Part shown: positions 25,269 through 32,948 of the stretch, piece after piece | Layout of the letters: the number at the start of each line of letters is the position of its first letter | Position numbering within the stretch: position 1 is the stretch's first letter | Assembly (NCBI GenBank): GCA_044377005.1 | Contig: JBILJV010000021.1 | Location: 1-34,071, forward strand | Direction: 5' to 3' | Source: JABMMZ01 sp044377005 | GTDB taxonomy: Bacteria > Bacteroidota > Bacteroidia > NS11-12g > UBA955 | Length of the DNA: 34,071 nucleotides | Notes under the pieces: generated by a model | Database searches by the model: none | What the model was told of the DNA's origin: nothing | What the model saw: the letters and a program-made list of their open reading frames with translations, nothing else | Position numbers and translations under genes: made by a program

Positions 25269-26099
25269 TTATTTAGTGCCGTTCGCATTAACAAAAATAT
25301 ATTTACCATTAACTAATTTATAAATTACATTTACAACTTTAAAGTTTTTTGATACCCAAGTGTCTTGGAATGTAATTTCAGCTGTGAAATCTTCTGTTTG
25401 ATTTGCACCTATCTTATTAATTTTAGTTCCCCATACTTTACCATCAAAAGCACCTCTGTATACGTAATGATGTTCAACTGTTCCAGTTTGTCCATTTTGT
25501 ACATTCAAAGCTTTGTCTTCTAAAAGGTAAGTAGCTACATAATATTCTCCTGCTTTATCTTCAAAAAACTTTGTAGTTATATTTACTTTTACTTTGTTTC
25601 CCTCGATTTTAAAACTATTGTTTGCATTAGCTAAAACTGAAGCACTTGTATGAGCGTTTACTGCACTGTCAGTTGTATTTTTTGATAATGTTGTATATAT
25701 TCCTCCTGAACCTGAATACCTCATCGTGTTGTAACCATTAGTAGAGAATGTTGGGTAACCTTTAATTCCCCATTCATTTGCAAGGGTTGTTGCAGAAGAT
25801 TGATAAAACAAATCATTTTTGTTTGAAGATGAATTACTTGCATATAATCCTACATAAATTGCTTTGTCTGAATTTGATGACATAATATCATTAAAAAGTG
25901 TCCAACCCCAAGCACCGCATGGGCCACACCAAGTTGCAGTAGTTTTAGAAACTAAAGATGTGTTTTTCTTTTCAACCATTAAGCCAGTAGCTGTATTGTT
26001 TGTGCTTGAATCATCTTTTTTAACATCATCTTTCTTACAACCAATAAAAAACATAGTTGATGCCAAAAACAAGGAGCTTAAAATTGTAATTTTTTTCAT
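25269..26099 (-). CDS. Omp28-like thioredoxin-fold lipoprotein
   Basis: The 276-residue lipoprotein has the leader MKKITILSSLFLASTMFFIGC with acylated Cys21. A low-complexity linker is followed by a thioredoxin-like domain with TATWCGPCGAWG (WCGPC at 57-61) and a cis-Pro site (KGYPTF). The second half is beta-rich and shares K-FF-x-D-x-x-x-EYY-x-A with the neighbouring paralog. This is the Omp28 type of Bacteroidota. It may act in periplasmic thiol chemistry or simply use the fold for binding. The start was set at the ATG at 26099 because the open frame upstream to 26159 runs through the promoter. Confidence 0.82.
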   Translation of the reverse strand: MKKITILSSLFLASTMFFIGCKKDDVKKDDSSTNNTATGLMVEKKNTSLVSKTTATWCGPCGAWGWTLFNDIMSSNSDKAIYVGLYASNSSSNKNDLFYQSSATTLANEWGIKGYPTFSTNGYNTMRYSGSGGIYTTLSKNTTDSAVNAHTSASVLANANNSFKIEGNKVKVNITTKFFEDKAGEYYVATYLLEDKALNVQNGQTGTVEHHYVYRGAFDGKVWGTKINKIGANQTEDFTAEITFQDTWVSKNFKVVNVIYKLVNGKYIFVNANGTK

Positions 26100-26129
26100 A
26101 TTTATCTTATTTATATAATTTATACAATA

Positions 26130-26160
26130 CAAATTTATACAAATAACTATAGTTTCCAAA
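26130..26160 (-). promoter_or_regulatory. Promoter of the 25269-26099 gene
   Basis: Minus strand TTTG (26160-26157), a 19-nt spacer and TAAATTTG (26137-26130): an exact Bacteroidota promoter. The leader to the ATG is 30 nt from the box and A-rich. Confidence 0.7.
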
Positions 26161-26194
26161 ATAATTTTAATATATTTAACACAAAGACAAAAAA

Positions 26195-26223
26195 AAAAGC
26201 CCTGAATTAAATTCAGGGCTTTT
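26195..26223 (-). terminator. Intrinsic terminator
   Basis: AGCCCTGAATT pairs with AATTCAGGGCT with almost no loop. On the minus strand the hairpin is followed by a long T-run (the A-run at 26189-26198 on +). It ends the 26243 gene. Confidence 0.9.
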
Positions 26224-26242
26224 GTCTATATTTAGGTACTAT

Positions 26243-27070
26243 TTATTGAATACTTTTACTGAAACCATTACAGATAGTGTATTTACCATCTGAATTTTTT
26301 CTCCATAATACTAATGCAACTTTCATGTTTTCTTTTTTCCATGCATCATTTAAAGCAACTGTAAATGACTTAGTTTTAACTTCGTCTTTTTTGTTGTTAC
26401 CAGAAATTAAATCGCCTGTACCAGCTGTAGAAGCAGTAACTCTTAAAACATTGTCATGAATATCTTTATTTTTACTTAAGTCAGAACTTTGAGTATGATT
26501 TAAACCACTTTCTATAACATGAGCAGCAAGATAGTATTCTTCAGTTTGGTCAACAAAGAACTTTGTTCTAGTATTAATTGTAAGTGAATTACCAGAAATA
26601 GACATTGTAGCGTCAACAGCAGCAATAGCTGTTTTGTTTTTTGCCGTATTTGCAGCTGCTACAGAACTAGTTGACATGGCAGTATTACTTGGAATGCTAG
26701 AGATAATATCATTCGCTCCACCAATAAATAAACTTGGGAAAGATTGAACTCCAAAAACATTAGAAGCTAATTGAATTGAAGATGGGTTATCCATAGGGTC
26801 TACTCTACCAGCTGCAAGTTGGCAACTGATTAGTGTCACTCTATCACCTAATGCTTCTTTTATGGCTTCTTTAGCTGGTTTACCATAAGCCCCACAAGGA
26901 GGACACCAAGCACCACCAAAGTAAATCACAACAGCATTTTGAACTTGTGCTGGACCTTCAGCTACAACAGTTCCATTACCTTTAGGTTCATCATCAGTCC
27001 CCTTTTTACAACCTGTAAAAAGAACAGCAGCCATTATTACTGCAGACATTAAAATAGTTATTTTTTTCAT
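26243..27070 (-). CDS. Omp28-like thioredoxin-fold lipoprotein, paralog
   Basis: The 275-residue lipoprotein begins with the same seven residues as its neighbour (MKKITIL) and also has its lipobox Cys at 21 (LFTGC). The thioredoxin-like domain shows GGAWCPPCGAYG (WCPPC at 55-59) and a cis-Pro (QSFPSLFIGG). The second half carries a KFFVDQTEEYYLAAH segment matching the paralog. The two genes have the same orientation, each with its own promoter and terminator, so they look like an old tandem duplication rather than an operon. Probable periplasmic or outer-membrane location. Confidence 0.82.
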   Translation of the reverse strand: MKKITILMSAVIMAAVLFTGCKKGTDDEPKGNGTVVAEGPAQVQNAVVIYFGGAWCPPCGAYGKPAKEAIKEALGDRVTLISCQLAAGRVDPMDNPSSIQLASNVFGVQSFPSLFIGGANDIISSIPSNTAMSTSSVAAANTAKNKTAIAAVDATMSISGNSLTINTRTKFFVDQTEEYYLAAHVIESGLNHTQSSDLSKNKDIHDNVLRVTASTAGTGDLISGNNKKDEVKTKSFTVALNDAWKKENMKVALVLWRKNSDGKYTICNGFSKSIQ

Positions 27071-27091
27071 TTTTTAATATATAATAGGCAT

Positions 27092-27122
27092 CAAATTTAA
27101 AAAATTTACTTAATATAACAAA
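27092..27122 (-). promoter_or_regulatory. Promoter of the 26243-27070 gene
   Basis: Minus strand TTTG (27122-27119), a 19-nt spacer and TAAATTTG (27099-27092). The two boxes and spacer length are the same as in the neighbouring paralog's promoter. The leader from box to ATG is 21 nt and A-rich. The remainder of the 310-nt gap 27071-27380 is AT-rich sequence with nothing else except the mazG -7 box. Confidence 0.7.
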
Positions 27123-27368
27123 TTTTTAATAAAAAAAAACCAATCAATAATTAAGAATTTTTATAACTATAATATTATAAACTAGTTACTTTTTTATATT
27201 CTAATTAACAATTTCAGTCTGTTTATTAATAATATTCTTTTTAATGAGCTAAATGTGCAATCCATATTAATAACAGCAAATTTGAGTTTGAGGCTTTTAT
27301 TTAAAACATAGTAATTAAGTCAAATGTAAAATATCTTTTAAAAATAAAAACTATTTTGGAAAAAAACT

Positions 27369-27376
27369 TAATTTTG
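27369..27376 (+). promoter_or_regulatory. -7 element of mazG
   Basis: TAATTTTG matches TAnnTTTG exactly and ends 4 nt before the mazG ATG at 27381. No TTG at the standard -33 distance; a TTG is present 10 nt upstream of the box, which is too close. Confidence 0.5.
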
Positions 27377-27380
27377 AATC

Positions 27381-28148
27381 ATGCAGAATCCCGAAATTGC
27401 CTTTAAAAAACTACTTACTATAATGGATGAATTGCGCATAAAATGTCCATGGGACCGTGAACAAACTATTGATTCCATTAGACATTTAACTATTGAAGAA
27501 GTTTATGAACTCAATGAAGCCATTCTAAATCAAGATTCCAATGAAATTAAAAAAGAATTGGGCGATCTGCTTTTACACATTGTTTTTTATTCTAAAATAG
27601 CTTCCGAAACAAACCTTTTCAACCTCAATGATGTGATTGAATCTCTGAATGCCAAATTAATTAGAAGGCATCCCCACATTTATGGTGATGTCACTGCCAA
27701 TGATTCCGATACGGTAAAACAAAATTGGGAACAAATTAAGTTGAGCGAGAAAAAAGGAGGTAAAACCTCTGTGTTAGATGGTGTCCCTAAAACACTTTCA
27801 AGTACAGTAAAAGCATACAGAATGCAAGAAAAAGCAGCTCAAGTAGGATTCGATTGGCCAAATAAAGAACAAGTTTGGGACAAGGTGAATGAAGAACTCA
27901 ATGAGTTTAAAACCGCAGAAACCCTTGCTGAAAAAGAAGAAGAGTTTGGAGATTTAATGTTTTCTCTAATTAATTACGCCCGTTTCATAAATATTAATCC
28001 TGATGATGCTTTGGAAAAAACAAATATTAAGTTCAAAAAACGCTTTGAATACATTGAACTAAAAGCCAAAGAAAATAATAAAAACTTGAAGGAAATGAGT
28101 TTGGAAGAAATGGATGGTTTTTGGAATGAAGCTAAAAAATTAAAGTAA
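27381..28148 (+). CDS. mazG: Nucleoside triphosphate pyrophosphohydrolase MazG
   Basis: MazG hydrolyses NTPs to NMPs and pyrophosphate, clearing aberrant nucleotides. The 255-residue protein has the two tandem MazG domains of the bacterial long type. Domain 1 has CPWDREQT, EEVYE (39-43) and KKELGDLLLH with E59 and D62. Domain 2 has EELNEF (171-176) and EEEFGDLMFS with E188 and D191. These acids bind Mg. It stands alone on its strand, ends at a shared terminator and is convergent with purL. Confidence 0.94.
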   Translation: MQNPEIAFKKLLTIMDELRIKCPWDREQTIDSIRHLTIEEVYELNEAILNQDSNEIKKELGDLLLHIVFYSKIASETNLFNLNDVIESLNAKLIRRHPHIYGDVTANDSDTVKQNWEQIKLSEKKGGKTSVLDGVPKTLSSTVKAYRMQEKAAQVGFDWPNKEQVWDKVNEELNEFKTAETLAEKEEEFGDLMFSLINYARFININPDDALEKTNIKFKKRFEYIELKAKENNKNLKEMSLEEMDGFWNEAKKLK

Positions 28149-28190
28149 TTCAATTTTTAATCAAAGGTTTTGTCTATACAGTTGAATAAA

Positions 28191-28234
28191 AAAACACCTA
28201 AGATTTTTTAAATGTAAAATATCTTAGGTGTTTT
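28191..28234. terminator. Bidirectional terminator between mazG and purL
   Basis: AAAACACCTAAGAT (28191-28204) pairs exactly with ATCTTAGGTGTTTT (28221-28234) around a 16-nt AT-rich loop. T-runs follow on both strands. It can serve both convergent genes. Confidence 0.88.
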
Positions 28235-28266
28235 GAACTATCAATTATTATAAGTAAGCTTGGATT

Positions 28267-30477
28267 TTAAACCAAAGCATTTCCAATTGCATTGTCATAA
28301 AGAGACTTAAAGTGTTCTAAAGAACCAAAATCTTCTCCATCAATCATTGCATTACCGCCTTTTACTTCACCAATGTGTTGGTAATTTAAACCATGTGTAC
28401 CAAAGTGATTTTCCAATAATTCTCTTTGTGATGGATTAACTGTTAATACTACTCTACTTTGACCTTCCCCAAACAACCATGCATCTTTTCTAAAGGCATT
28501 GTCTGATTGAATTCTGAAACCTAAGTGACTATTCATCGCTGATTCCATTAAAGTTACAAACAAACCACCCTCACTCACGTCGTGTGCTGAACTTACAATT
28601 CCGTTTTCTATAGATTCGTAAATAGCATCTTGTAATCTTTTTTCTTCCTCTAAGTCGAACCAAGGTGCAGGAGAAAACGCAACTTTGTGGTATTTTGCCA
28701 AATATTGACTACTAGAAATATCATTTTGTGACTGACCTATTAAATAAATCAAATCGCCTTCTTCCTTAAATGCAAGTCCAGTTTGATGTTCTGGTTTTTC
28801 AAGAATACCAACCATACCGATAGTAGGAGTTGGATATACTGCAACGCCTTCAGTGCTTTGGTTGTAAAAACTTACGTTACCTCCTGTTACAGGGGTATTG
28901 AATTTCAAACAGGCTTCACGCATCCCGTCAATACTGTGTTTGAACTGATAATAAACTTCTTTATCGTAAGGGTTTCCAAAATTCAAACAATTGGTAACAG
29001 CACTTGGTCTTGCGCCTGAACAAACTATATTTCTAGCCGCCTCTGCTACAGCAATTGCACAACCAACATGTGGATTTGAATACACATATCTACTGTTACA
29101 ATCGACTGTTAATGCTAAAGATTTATCTGTTCCTTTTATTTTTACAATGGCAGCATCACTTGGGAAATTAGTGCTTTGATTCACTGTTCCAACCATACTA
29201 TCATATTGATTGAAAATCCATTTTTTTGAAGCAATGTTAGGTTGTTGCATTAAAAACTCAGCAACCTCTTTTAAATTTTCAACTTGAGGAATATTGTCAA
29301 TATTATATCTTTCAATGTCTTTAAAGTACTGAGGGGTTTCCCATTCTCTTTTATAAATTGGTGCTCCTCCGCCTAATACTAAACTTTCTGCTGGAATATC
29401 TGCTTCTAATTCTCCGTGGTAATAATACTGTACTCTTTGAGACTCAGTTACTTCTCCAATTTGCGAATAGGTTATTTCCCATTTTTTGAAAATAGCTTCC
29501 GCCAAATGTTCTTTTCCTTTTTCTACGATCACCAACATTCTTTCCTGACTTTCAGATAATAAAATTTCCCAACCTTTCATATTGGCTTGTCTTAAAGGCA
29601 CTTTATCCAAATGAATTTTCATTCCAGTTTTACTTTTGGCAGCCATTTCACTGGTACTACATGTTATTCCTGCAGCACCCATGTCTTGCATACCTATTAC
29701 AGCACCTGTTTGGATTAACTCCATACTTGCCTCTAATATTAATTTTTCGTAAAAAGGATCCCCAACTTGAACACTAGGCAAATCATTGATACTGTCTTCT
29801 GATATATCTTTACTTGCAAAGGCTGCTCCATGTATTCCGTCTTTACCAGTTGTTGAACCAAAAATATAAACTGGATTTCCTAATCCTTCAGCTATGGCTG
29901 AAATTGTAGTTCCAACTTTGGCAATTCCAACACTCATGGCATTAACCAAAATATTAGTTTCATAACAATCGTCAAAATACACCTCACCACCAACGGTTGG
30001 AATACCAAAAGCATTTCCATAATCCCCAATACCTTTAACAACCCCTTTTAACAACCACTTGGTTCTAGCGGTTTGTATATTTCCAAATCTCAATGAATTT
30101 AATTGAGCAATAGGACGAGCTCCCATCGAAAAAATATCTCTATTAATTCCACCTACACCTGTAGCAGCACCTTGATAAGGCTCAATCGCAGAAGGGTGAT
30201 TGTGAGATTCAATTTTAAAACAAACAGCCAATCCTCCGCCTATATCCACTAATCCGGCGTTTTCTTCACCTGCTTTCGCAAGCATATATGGACCATCTTT
30301 GGGTAAAGTTTTTAACCAAGTAATAGAGTTTTTGTAAGAGCAGTGTTCACTCCACATTACTGAATAGATACTTAATTCAGTAAAATTAGGCGTGCGACCT
30401 AAAATTTCTTTAATCTTATCAAACTCTTCTGCTAATAATCCAAGTTGTTTGGCTTGTTCTAATGTTGCTAATTCCAT
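28267..30477 (-). CDS. purL: Phosphoribosylformylglycinamidine synthase, PurL subunit
   Basis: PurL makes FGAM from FGAR, ATP and ammonia in de novo purine synthesis. This 736-residue form is the small type that works with separate PurS and PurQ, neither of which is in the window. Motifs include WSEHCSYKNS near the start, ESHNHPSAIEPYQGAATGVGG (ATP/FGAR binding), QDMGAAGITCSTSEMA, GGNVSFYNQS, and SAHDVSEGGL in the second half. Start: ATG 30477, preferred over an in-frame TTG at 30486. A TAATTTTG box ends 6 nt upstream of the ATG. It is monocistronic as far as can be seen. Confidence 0.96.
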   Translation of the reverse strand: MELATLEQAKQLGLLAEEFDKIKEILGRTPNFTELSIYSVMWSEHCSYKNSITWLKTLPKDGPYMLAKAGEENAGLVDIGGGLAVCFKIESHNHPSAIEPYQGAATGVGGINRDIFSMGARPIAQLNSLRFGNIQTARTKWLLKGVVKGIGDYGNAFGIPTVGGEVYFDDCYETNILVNAMSVGIAKVGTTISAIAEGLGNPVYIFGSTTGKDGIHGAAFASKDISEDSINDLPSVQVGDPFYEKLILEASMELIQTGAVIGMQDMGAAGITCSTSEMAAKSKTGMKIHLDKVPLRQANMKGWEILLSESQERMLVIVEKGKEHLAEAIFKKWEITYSQIGEVTESQRVQYYYHGELEADIPAESLVLGGGAPIYKREWETPQYFKDIERYNIDNIPQVENLKEVAEFLMQQPNIASKKWIFNQYDSMVGTVNQSTNFPSDAAIVKIKGTDKSLALTVDCNSRYVYSNPHVGCAIAVAEAARNIVCSGARPSAVTNCLNFGNPYDKEVYYQFKHSIDGMREACLKFNTPVTGGNVSFYNQSTEGVAVYPTPTIGMVGILEKPEHQTGLAFKEEGDLIYLIGQSQNDISSSQYLAKYHKVAFSPAPWFDLEEEKRLQDAIYESIENGIVSSAHDVSEGGLFVTLMESAMNSHLGFRIQSDNAFRKDAWLFGEGQSRVVLTVNPSQRELLENHFGTHGLNYQHIGEVKGGNAMIDGEDFGSLEHFKSLYDNAIGNALV

Positions 30478-30483
30478 TTTGTG

Positions 30484-30491
30484 CAAAATTA
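30484..30491 (-). promoter_or_regulatory. -7 element of purL
   Basis: The minus strand reads TAATTTTG, an exact TAnnTTTG, ending 6 nt before the purL ATG. No TTG at the -33 distance. No purine-type operator is recognised. Confidence 0.5.
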
Positions 30492-30540
30492 AGGTCTTTC
30501 GGGGTTTATTTAAAATCTATGTTTCAACAAGATATTAAAT

Positions 30541-32904
30541 TTATTTTTCTATGATGATTTTTTTGGATTCTGAAAACCCCTTACTGTAATATTTAATAAC
30601 ATATACACCATTGCTTAAATCGCTAATATCTATATTTATTTCAGGTGTTCCTGATTTTCTTGTTATTCTTTTCAAAGACTCTCCTTTAATGCTTTTTATC
30701 TCTACAAAGCTGTTCATTGAAGGACAAGTTGGACAATCAAATCGTATTGTAATTTTATTCTTTGCAGGATTAGGAGACACATGCCAATTGAATTTAACAC
30801 TGTCTAAATCGATAATTTGAGGCAATCCCAACCTTTTGTCATAAATTGCCAATACATAATCCCCTTTTGCCGCATTTTTTAGAGTAATTTTACCTTGCTT
30901 ATCAAACAAACTACCACGTGCAAAGTTTAGTTGTGGCCATACTCTCCAATAATCTCCAGGGAATGCTCTGTACATTACAGTTAAACTATCTTCAGTAACA
31001 TTAATTAAATCTTGGTCGAGAAAACCAACGGAACTTCCTGACTTCCTACCATCATAACTAATTTCTAAATCAAACACCACTGAATCGTGGTAAATACCAT
31101 CCACAGTGTAGTATCTCGATTGACTTTTGTATGGCGAAGTGGTTCGGTATAATTCGGGACCAACCCAATGGTGTTCTACCCTAACGAAGGAAGAATCAAT
31201 ATTTTTTTGAAATATTACTTTTGAAAATGTTTCTGGCAAATCAAATGCGCCAGTTAAATTAGTATGTATAACCCTATCTGTTATGGCATCACTCCATTTT
31301 TCATCGAAATCCAAACACACAAAAACAGGTTTAAATGGCAATTCCACTTCAAAAGAATCTGTTTGATTATTAATGGCAATTGTACGTTTTTCAAACTGAT
31401 TGGCATTTTTGAAGAAGAACACTTCCATTGGCATGTTTTTATACAATCGTGTTGTAAACTTAGGATTTTGATACGTAAAAAACTTCAATTTGTTTTTTGC
31501 ATTTTGTTGAGAGTGTATTTGTTTTTGGATAATAACATGTGGAAACCCTTTTTCATAAACAAAATTCTGAAAGAAAGATACCACTTTATCGCCACCATAT
31601 TGCTTAAATACATTCATCAAATCATCTGTACTTGCGTTGGAAAGTTTATATACTTGATGGTATGCTTTACAGGCTTCATAAAAACTAGAGTCGCCCATTA
31701 TTCCTCTTAAACTATGAATGACATCCGCTCCTTTTTTATATACATGACTTCCATAAGTGTAATCGTGAGGAATATTGGTCATAGAAAATACATTTTGGTC
31801 TCTTACGTGTGCAAATCGCAATACAAATACATGGTTAGTTAGAATACTAGACTTGTAAAGACCTTTGCCATAAACCGCTTCATTAAACAAATACTCGCAG
31901 TAACTAGCCCAACCTTCATTCAACCACATATCTTCAGCAGTTTTACAAGTTACATTATTGCCCCACCAGTGATGGCTCAATTCATGCGCCATTAATGTTT
32001 CGTAGCTTAAAGTCCCGTTGGCAAATGGAGCCGGATAGGTTATATTTCCAGCATGTTCCATAGCACCACCCGAAAAAGGTACCATATTATAGCCTACCTT
32101 GCTATACAGTTGTGGTCCAAAAGCTTTTTCAAATGCTTCTATTGCTTTTGGCAAATTTACAAACGATTGTTTAACCTTAATAGTATCGCCTGGAATACTC
32201 ATCAACCATACGGGAAACTCAGAATTAATGCCGAGATAATTAGAATTAACAACAGAATATTTACTTACAGAAACAGAAACCAAATAAGTTGACATCGGAA
32301 CTGCCTCATGATAATGCCATATTTTTGAATTCGGCAATGTCGTAACTGAGGTTAAAATACCATTTGCCGCAGCCATGTAATTGGTATCCGTTTCAATGTT
32401 TAATGTATAAGATGTTTTCATATCAAACTCATCTATACAAGGGAACCATGCACGACCGTAGGTATGAGGATTAACCTGAAACCCAACCCCTAAATTGAAT
32501 GCATAATCACCAGTAAAATAAAAACCACCCCAACCACTTGGATCAGCAGCTGGTGTACCTTGATAATATATCGCGAGGTTCAAAGTATCGTTTTTAAGAT
32601 GGGTTTTGCTCAACTGAATTTTAACCCTATCACCTGTTCTTGAATAGGTCAAAGAATTGTTGTCCGTTAATATTGAATCGATTGACATCCCAGATAAATC
32701 AAAATCCACGGTATTGGTTGAAACCTTAAATACAATCTTGTGCCGAGTGAATCCATTGATTTTTTTTTGCAAAAAGTTCCTGATAGACAAATTAATATTT
32801 GTGTGCTTTACAGAAAAACTATCGGAACGATTGGCATACATCGATCCACAGAATAAAAGCAACAAAAAAATGATTGCACGTTTATGGTGTATAATTGAAT
32901 TCAT
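30541..32904 (-). CDS. T9SS-sorted M1-family aminopeptidase
   Basis: The 787-residue zinc metallopeptidase has a signal peptide (hydrophobic AIIFLLLLFCGSMYA). An N-terminal beta domain is followed by the M1 catalytic domain. Zinc ligands are H307 and H311 in HELSHHWW, with E330 in LNEGWASY; E308 is the base. The exopeptidase motif usually written GAMEN reads GAMEH (280-284). A beta-rich C-terminal part follows, then a T9SS type A sorting domain (VSPNPAKNKITIRF... to LSNGVYVIKYYSK...KIIIEK). It should digest peptides at the cell surface or outside the cell. The catalytic residues are complete. Divergent from the gene at 32949 with a 44-nt gap. Confidence 0.92.
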   Translation of the reverse strand: MNSIIHHKRAIIFLLLLFCGSMYANRSDSFSVKHTNINLSIRNFLQKKINGFTRHKIVFKVSTNTVDFDLSGMSIDSILTDNNSLTYSRTGDRVKIQLSKTHLKNDTLNLAIYYQGTPAADPSGWGGFYFTGDYAFNLGVGFQVNPHTYGRAWFPCIDEFDMKTSYTLNIETDTNYMAAANGILTSVTTLPNSKIWHYHEAVPMSTYLVSVSVSKYSVVNSNYLGINSEFPVWLMSIPGDTIKVKQSFVNLPKAIEAFEKAFGPQLYSKVGYNMVPFSGGAMEHAGNITYPAPFANGTLSYETLMAHELSHHWWGNNVTCKTAEDMWLNEGWASYCEYLFNEAVYGKGLYKSSILTNHVFVLRFAHVRDQNVFSMTNIPHDYTYGSHVYKKGADVIHSLRGIMGDSSFYEACKAYHQVYKLSNASTDDLMNVFKQYGGDKVVSFFQNFVYEKGFPHVIIQKQIHSQQNAKNKLKFFTYQNPKFTTRLYKNMPMEVFFFKNANQFEKRTIAINNQTDSFEVELPFKPVFVCLDFDEKWSDAITDRVIHTNLTGAFDLPETFSKVIFQKNIDSSFVRVEHHWVGPELYRTTSPYKSQSRYYTVDGIYHDSVVFDLEISYDGRKSGSSVGFLDQDLINVTEDSLTVMYRAFPGDYWRVWPQLNFARGSLFDKQGKITLKNAAKGDYVLAIYDKRLGLPQIIDLDSVKFNWHVSPNPAKNKITIRFDCPTCPSMNSFVEIKSIKGESLKRITRKSGTPEINIDISDLSNGVYVIKYYSKGFSESKKIIIEK

Positions 32905-32914
32905 TTGTAATTTT

Positions 32915-32922
32915 CAAAAATA
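32915..32922 (-). promoter_or_regulatory. -7 element of the M1 peptidase gene
   Basis: The minus strand reads TATTTTTG, an exact TAnnTTTG, ending 10 nt before the ATG at 32904. No -33 TTG is seen at standard spacing. Confidence 0.45.
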
Positions 32923-32948
32923 GTATTAATTTTACATTTTTATTAACC

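Noticed and set aside
31264..31710. Open frame of 148 codons on the + strand
   Set aside because: Lies fully opposite the M1 peptidase catalytic region, which is well supported; no start signal or family.
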